A stretch of 64,000 nucleotides of DNA, from positions 1,388,401 through 1,452,400 of the forward strand of contig NZ_PJKB01000001.1 of assembly GCF_002884975.1 (NCBI RefSeq), given 5' to 3'. The stretch's first letter is position 1; each line of letters opens with the position of its first letter. Source of the stretch: Akkermansia muciniphila (GTDB taxonomy: Bacteria > Verrucomicrobiota > Verrucomicrobiia > Verrucomicrobiales > Akkermansiaceae). Under the pieces are notes generated by a model that was not told the origin of the DNA, did no database searches, and saw nothing but the letters and a program-made list of their open reading frames with translations. A program made the position numbers and the translations under genes. This document shows, piece after piece, positions 59,739 to 64,000 of this stretch.

Positions 59739-60527
59739 CTACCACAATTTCAGCGCGTCCACCCGGTCCGGATGCTCCCACCGCAGGTGGTCCCGGATGG
59801 CGGCGGCAATGAAGCCCAGGCCGCGGTCCACCGCCGCCACCAGCCCATCCCCCGCGGCAAGCCGTGCCGCAATGGCGGCGGAGAGGGAGCAGCCCGTTCC
59901 ATGGGTGCTCACATCCTGCACGCGCGGACGGTTCCATTCCCCCAGAATGCGGCCGTCCGGCCCGGCCAGCACATCCCGGCAGTCCCCTTCCAGATGGCCG
60001 CCCTTTAAAAGAACCGGGCACCCGTACCTGAGGGCCAGCCGTGCGGCGCACTCCGGCAGTTCATCCCTCCCGGGATTGGCGGAACTCCGGAGCAGGACGG
60101 CGGCTTCATCCAGGTTGGGAGTCAGCAGGGCCGCTCCCGGCAGCAGAAGCTCTTCATAAACGGCCACGGCCTCTTCCCGCATCAGGCGGTCCCCTGCCGT
60201 GGCAATCATGACCGGGTCCACCACCACGGGAATACCTGCGCCGGAAAGCACCTCATGCACCGCGCGGACGATGGCCGGAGAGTACAGCATGCCCGTCTTC
60301 ACGGCAGCTACGGGGAAATGCTCCAGATTGATCCTCACCTGGTCCGCGACCAGGGCAGGGTCCACCTCCTGAATGCCGCGCACCAGTCCCGGCACCTCGG
60401 AAACGACGCAGGTGACCGCCGTCAGCGCAAACGCCCCCATGGCGTGGGCCGCCTTCAGGTCCGCCTGAAGTCCGGCCCCGGCGGAACAGTCAGAACCGGC
60501 AATCGTCATCATTACGGGAATACTCAT
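59739..60527 (-). CDS. thiD: Hydroxymethylpyrimidine/phosphomethylpyrimidine kinase
   Basis: A ribokinase-fold enzyme of about 262 residues that phosphorylates HMP and HMP-P in thiamine synthesis. TIAGSDCSAGAGLQADLK at the N-terminus and the C-terminal DVSTHGTGCSLSAAIAARLA (anion hole and catalytic Asp region) are typical. I use the ATG at 60527 immediately before the domain. A thiamine supply fits the ThDP-dependent pyruvate oxidase at 44993, though the two are not linked. No TPP riboswitch is seen in the 112-base upstream gap. Confidence 0.93.
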   Translation of the reverse strand: MSIPVMMTIAGSDCSAGAGLQADLKAAHAMGAFALTAVTCVVSEVPGLVRGIQEVDPALVADQVRINLEHFPVAAVKTGMLYSPAIVRAVHEVLSGAGIPVVVDPVMIATAGDRLMREEAVAVYEELLLPGAALLTPNLDEAAVLLRSSANPGRDELPECAARLALRYGCPVLLKGGHLEGDCRDVLAGPDGRILGEWNRPRVQDVSTHGTGCSLSAAIAARLAAGDGLVAAVDRGLGFIAAAIRDHLRWEHPDRVDALKLW

Positions 60528-60639
60528 GCCCCTGTTTTTAATCGGGAGGAGCGGCATTGAACATCCAAAAATCCGCGCACACCGCCCCAATGTCACAAAT
60601 CCGGGTGGGAAAATGCCGCCGGAATGCCACAATCCGCCC

Positions 60640-61119
60640 ATGACCCACGCCGCCCCAGCCCCGGAAGAGCAGGAATTCTGGCTTTTTATTCAGAATGAGC
60701 CCCTGCCCGCGGCGGAGGAGTTGCAGAAAAACATGTTCCGCCTGGACGCCTGCTTCCGCCTGAACCTTTCCGGCGCGCCGGAACATGCTCCGGAGCATGT
60801 GCTGGAAGGGGAATACCTGGACGAAGAGGGAGAATCCCAGCTGGACGTGTTCTGGGTCATGGAGACGGACGACGCCCGGCAGGCGTTCAAAAGGGACCGC
60901 GCGGCCCTTCAGCAAATAGGGAGCCGCACCAAAATGCTGCGTTTCATCCTGGAGGATGAATGCGCCCTGGGCCACGTTTTCGCCATGATCCACGCCATCC
61001 TGGAACACCGGGACGGCCTGCTGGTCATTCCGGACGGACGGGGAAACATTATTCTGGAACGGAAACAGGCCCTGGATTTCCTGAACCGGGAGATCCGGGA
61101 AGGCATGGCGGAAGACTAG
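60640..61119 (+). CDS. Protein of unknown function
   Basis: About 159 residues, acidic, with mixed helices and strands and no signal peptide. No family recognised. The segment GAPEHAPEHVLEG contains an 18-base perfect DNA palindrome (60783-60800). The gene ends tail-to-tail with the Sel1-repeat gene, the two stops overlapping in CTAG at 61116-61119. I chose the ATG at 60640; an earlier in-frame start would overlap the thiD gene start. Confidence 0.62.
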   Translation: MTHAAPAPEEQEFWLFIQNEPLPAAEELQKNMFRLDACFRLNLSGAPEHAPEHVLEGEYLDEEGESQLDVFWVMETDDARQAFKRDRAALQQIGSRTKMLRFILEDECALGHVFAMIHAILEHRDGLLVIPDGRGNIILERKQALDFLNREIREGMAED

Positions 61120-62156
61120 CGTTCTTCCGCCCGCGGCGCGGCGGAGCCCTCCCGCTCCGCATTCAGTTGGAGCGCCTTCTTTTTCCAGACTTCCGCCATG
61201 TCCGCATCCTGCCTGGTTCCCTTTCCGGTACTGTAGCAGACGGAAAGCATCAGCATGGCATTGACGTGGCCCTGCCCGGCGGCCAGCCGGAGCCAGTTGA
61301 ACGCCTTGCCTTCATCCACGGGAACGCCGGAACCATCCAGATACGCCAGCCCCACGATGTACTGGGCACGGGCGTCCCCGGCGGAAGCCGCCTGTTCATA
61401 CCATTTCATGGCGCGCTCCATGTCCTGCGGCACTCCCGCCCCCTTCGCATAAAGGTTCCCCAGGTAGACGGAGGAAGGCGTATTGCCTCCGTTGGCGGCC
61501 TTTTCCAGCAGCACCAGCCCGGAGGCGGCATCCTTGTCAAAGCCCATTTCCCCTTCCATGTAAGCCCGGCCCAGCAGCCCCATGGCCGCAGGGTGTTCCT
61601 CATCCGACGCCTTGTTCCACAGTTCCAGCGCCTTGTTCCGGTCCTGGGTCGCCCCGTCCCCCTTGAAATACATCATGCCCAGCATGTACAGGGCATTTCC
61701 CCGCTGGCTGCCGGGGCGTGCCAGCCCGTATTCAAACCATTCCCTGGCCGCCGCGGCGTCACGCTTGATGCCGGTTCCGTACAGGTACATGGCGCCGATG
61801 ACCGTTTCCCCGGAATATCCGGACCCGGCCTCCGCCACGGAGTCACACCAGGCGCGCACATCCAGCGGATGCGCCCAGCCGTTCTGCAATCCCTCCGCGT
61901 ACAGGGCGGCCACATCATTGAGCGCCTTCACCTGCTCCTTGTCATTCCCTTTCTCACGGGCAGCGGCGGCTGTGGCGGCATCCAGACGGTCCTTCCATTT
62001 TCCGGCCTCCCCTTTTTCCGCCTTTTCCGCGGCAGGTTCCTCCCGCTCCCCGGCAGGGGTCCCCTGCTTTTCCCCGGAGGCAGGCTTGCGGTCACACCCG
62101 CACCAGAGAAGGGACACGGAGACGGCCACGCACCCGGCAACTATTTTTTTCATCAT
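61116..62156 (-). CDS. Sel1-like repeat (TPR-type) protein, probable lipoprotein
   Basis: About 346 residues. A signal peptide ends near LLWCGC; Cys21 could be lipidated, although the -3 position is Trp, which is unusual. Several Sel1-like repeats of about 36 residues follow (for example A-x-x-W-x-x-x-A-A-x-x-G-x-x-x-A motifs such as EWFEYGLARPGSQRGNALYMLG and KWYEQAASAGDARAQYIVG). Such repeats form helical solenoids for protein binding. It is divergent from the secreted protein at 62331. Confidence 0.85.
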   Translation of the reverse strand: MMKKIVAGCVAVSVSLLWCGCDRKPASGEKQGTPAGEREEPAAEKAEKGEAGKWKDRLDAATAAAAREKGNDKEQVKALNDVAALYAEGLQNGWAHPLDVRAWCDSVAEAGSGYSGETVIGAMYLYGTGIKRDAAAAREWFEYGLARPGSQRGNALYMLGMMYFKGDGATQDRNKALELWNKASDEEHPAAMGLLGRAYMEGEMGFDKDAASGLVLLEKAANGGNTPSSVYLGNLYAKGAGVPQDMERAMKWYEQAASAGDARAQYIVGLAYLDGSGVPVDEGKAFNWLRLAAGQGHVNAMLMLSVCYSTGKGTRQDADMAEVWKKKALQLNAEREGSAAPRAEER

Positions 62157-62282
62157 GCCCACCACCATAGGACAGCCGCACGGACGTGCCAAGAAGAGAA
62201 ATGACGGAAATACCGCCTCCGCCACAGGAAAACGCGCAAAACGCCGTCATGCGCCGCAGAAAAGGGATTTTCTCTTTTATCA

Positions 62283-62311
62283 TTGAATATTTCCCCTCTT
62301 TTTGTTTTACT
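62283..62311 (+). promoter_or_regulatory. Promoter of the secreted protein gene at 62331
   Basis: TTGAAT (62283-62288) and TTTACT (62306-62311) are separated by 17 bases. Predicted start near 62318, about 13 bases before the ATG at 62331. The region is AT-rich. Confidence 0.4.
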
Positions 62312-62330
62312 GGAACCAGTTCAACCACTA

Positions 62331-63068
62331 ATGAAATTAGTACCGCGCCTGTATCTCCTGACGTGCCTGGGCCTGGCGTCCCTGGGGTGGTTCTGTTGCG
62401 GGGCTTTCGCGACGGAACTGCCCGTGAAGTACATTTTTGAACTGTCGGACGAGCCGGTAAAGGTGCGTCCCGGCAAAATAGATACCAAGAGCGTTTTCTT
62501 CCCCAAATACGCGCGGGGCACCTCCCCGGAAGCCCTGAAACGGCAGGCAGCCCTCTTCCATTCACAAATGAGGCACGCGGCTCCCAAAAGCAGGCCCGCC
62601 ATTGATATCCACATGAATGACGACAGGATGGAAAGGGACGGGCACGCCCTGTCCGGCTATGAATTCCACCATCCGGACAGCCGGAAGGAAACGGTCATTA
62701 CCACAGAACCCCCGGATGAGGAAATCTGGCTGAACGACGGTGACCCGGACAGCCCTTTTTTCCACACTCCCCGTTCCGCCACCAACACGGAAATCCGTGA
62801 AATATCCGCGCCGTCCGACGTCTGGCCCGCCTGGAACGAAGCGGAGGTCAACCTGGACATGAACCTTCAGGAGTCCGCCCCGCGTCCCTTTGTGATCCAG
62901 CCGGCTCCGTCCGGAGCCATCCGCACCATCATCAAATCCTTCAACGGAGCCGTATTTGAAGCGGACCCGCAACCCATGCATCCCATGTGGGACCAGCTGC
63001 CTCCGGGCTATGTCCCCATTCCGGCGCTCCCCGCCTACCAGCCCACCGTGCTGAGAAAATTACAGTAG
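62331..63068 (+). CDS. Secreted protein of unknown function
   Basis: About 245 residues with a signal peptide (1 to about 26, ending GAFATE). The mature part is polar, rich in Pro, His and acidic residues, with no recognised domain. I start at the ATG at 62331, next to the hydrophobic signal; an earlier in-frame ATG at 62283 lies in the promoter-like sequence. It ends 13 bases before the convergent porin-like gene. Confidence 0.6.
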   Translation: MKLVPRLYLLTCLGLASLGWFCCGAFATELPVKYIFELSDEPVKVRPGKIDTKSVFFPKYARGTSPEALKRQAALFHSQMRHAAPKSRPAIDIHMNDDRMERDGHALSGYEFHHPDSRKETVITTEPPDEEIWLNDGDPDSPFFHTPRSATNTEIREISAPSDVWPAWNEAEVNLDMNLQESAPRPFVIQPAPSGAIRTIIKSFNGAVFEADPQPMHPMWDQLPPGYVPIPALPAYQPTVLRKLQ

Positions 63069-63081
63069 GGGCGGCGGAAGA

Positions 63082-64000
63082 TCAGAACTTGAACCGGACG
63101 GCGCCAAACACGCTCCAGCCGTTGAACGCCTTGGCCGTTGCGGAATCCGCCCGGCTGGCGACATACTCCACCGCCAGCATCAGCTTCACCGCGTTGACCG
63201 CTTCCGGGCACAGATAACAGTTCAGCCCCAGGTAAAAGGAATGCATGCTGTCCACCCACCCGGGATAATGGGTAACGCTGGGCGCGTACCGGGTGTTCAG
63301 CTTCACGGAACGGTTACCGAACGAACACTGGTACTGGAATACGCCCTCCAAATGGGGCGAAATCCGGTAAACGGGCTGAAGAACCAGGCCGTACACATTC
63401 TTAGCGCCCGGCTGGCCCACAATCCCCACGCCCGCCAGCAGGTTCCCCATCACGGAAAAAGCTCCCCGGCTGGCATCCCAGCTCAGGGAAATTACGTCCT
63501 GGGCTCCCGTCCCGCAATAATCAGAAGTGGAAGGAATCTTTCTTCCCCGCCATTCCGTAAAATTATGTGCGTACTGGTAACCCAGGGTCTGGCTGTCCCA
63601 AGCGGAAGACGCCACCTTCCATTTCATAGCGTTCAGGGCAAATACGTTGTCTGCGGAATGAAACTGCACTTCATCCTTCAGGTCCGTACCATTTGCGTTC
63701 AGATAAACGCCGTAGGAATGGTACAGGCTCTTGGCGTCCTTCTGGAAATTGGCCTCCAATCCCCAGTTGGAGATGGAAATCAGTTCATTGCACAGGGCGG
63801 ACCTCTCCACCGTCTTGATCCGGGAGGATGCCAGGCAGTATTCGGACGTCAGGTGCGGAGTCAGCTTCCCGGCCCTGAACTTGACGCCGGGCATGGTCTT
63901 TTCCAGATAAAGTTCATACAGGGACCACTCCGTGCGGCTGCCGGTCCATTCCCCGCGCACTTCGCGGTGGCGGCCCTCCAGGTCTCCCACGTTCGTCAGG
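63082..64000 (-). CDS. Porin-like outer membrane beta-barrel protein, partial (start outside window)
   Basis: The C-terminal 306 residues of a protein whose start lies beyond the window; the frame stays open to the last base. It alternates aromatic and polar residues in amphipathic strands and ends in Phe (AVRFKF), as outer-membrane barrels do. The layout (EWTGSRTEWSLYELYLEK..., GYQYAHNFTEWRG) fits phosphate-selective porin O/P (OprO/OprP) type. Substrate not determined. Confidence 0.72.
   Translation of the reverse strand, partial: LTNVGDLEGRHREVRGEWTGSRTEWSLYELYLEKTMPGVKFRAGKLTPHLTSEYCLASSRIKTVERSALCNELISISNWGLEANFQKDAKSLYHSYGVYLNANGTDLKDEVQFHSADNVFALNAMKWKVASSAWDSQTLGYQYAHNFTEWRGRKIPSTSDYCGTGAQDVISLSWDASRGAFSVMGNLLAGVGIVGQPGAKNVYGLVLQPVYRISPHLEGVFQYQCSFGNRSVKLNTRYAPSVTHYPGWVDSMHSFYLGLNCYLCPEAVNAVKLMLAVEYVASRADSATAKAFNGWSVFGAVRFKF

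Noticed and set aside
1-64000. tRNA, rRNA, phage or insertion-sequence genes
   Set aside because: I scanned gene gaps and found no cloverleaf, no rRNA sequence, and no transposase or integrase motifs among the proteins. Gaps are too short for most RNA genes.

Overview
The window reads as chromosomal DNA of a Gram-negative, mucosa-associated anaerobe, most likely an Akkermansia-like member of the Verrucomicrobiota (inferred). Direct evidence is a high-GC, densely packed genome with an LPS gene (lpxA), a periplasmic GH95 alpha-L-fucosidase, a Na+-pumping methylmalonyl-CoA decarboxylase operon for propionate formation, and almost no Shine-Dalgarno motifs before start codons. I could not run a database search, so the genus is a judgement from gene content. 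I see no prophage, insertion sequence, CRISPR array, rRNA or tRNA gene.

Layout. 1-3.9 kb: a secreted protein of unknown function, then a convergent pair of HtrA-type proteins, one intact protease and one catalytically dead paralogue whose PDZ domain sits inside the protease fold. 3.9-7.9 kb: a bifunctional class A penicillin-binding protein and RmuC. 7.9-13.0 kb, minus strand: a LolC/E-like permease, a GYF_2-RDD membrane protein, lpxA and a HAD phosphatase, preceded by a class A beta-lactamase. 13.1-18.2 kb: DUF456 protein, GH95 fucosidase, M28 peptidase lipoprotein and acetyl-esterase-like hydrolase, a plausible glycan/glycopeptide degradation unit. 18.2-26 kb: ileS, lspA (with a large extra segment), DUF1573 protein, rhodanese-like protein, sufS and a lipase-like lipoprotein. 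26.2-28.7 kb: a membrane pseudokinase with an outside discoidin-like domain, translationally coupled to a polytopic membrane protein. 28.9-30.9 kb: rplS and a TIGR03790-family secreted protein.

31.0-38.2 kb is a metabolic module: methylmalonyl-CoA epimerase, decarboxylase subunits alpha, delta, gamma (biotin carrier) and beta, biotin ligase birA, and an acetyl-CoA hydrolase/transferase family CoA-transferase. Together these take methylmalonyl-CoA to propionyl-CoA while exporting Na+, attach the biotin the pump needs, and recycle CoA to succinate or acetate. 39.0-42.9 kb: rmlA, rmlB, pfkA and a SMUG1-type uracil-DNA glycosylase. 42.9-46.7 kb: a four-helix-bundle (S23/IVP-type) gene bracketed by heptanucleotide repeats, gatB, and pyruvate oxidase. 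46.9-50.2 kb: a clan GH-D-like secreted glycosidase and a small membrane protein. 50.3-59.0 kb: a PMCA-type Ca2+ ATPase, an RND efflux pair and a DASS dicarboxylate transporter. 59.2-64 kb: a histone-H1-like basic protein, thiD, an unknown protein, a Sel1-repeat protein, an unknown secreted protein and the 3' part of a porin-like gene that runs off the window.

The best candidates for something new are the pseudokinase-discoidin/membrane-protein pair (26217-28651), the HtrA/pseudo-HtrA pair (1597-3818), and the repeat-bracketed four-helix-bundle locus (42877-43363).
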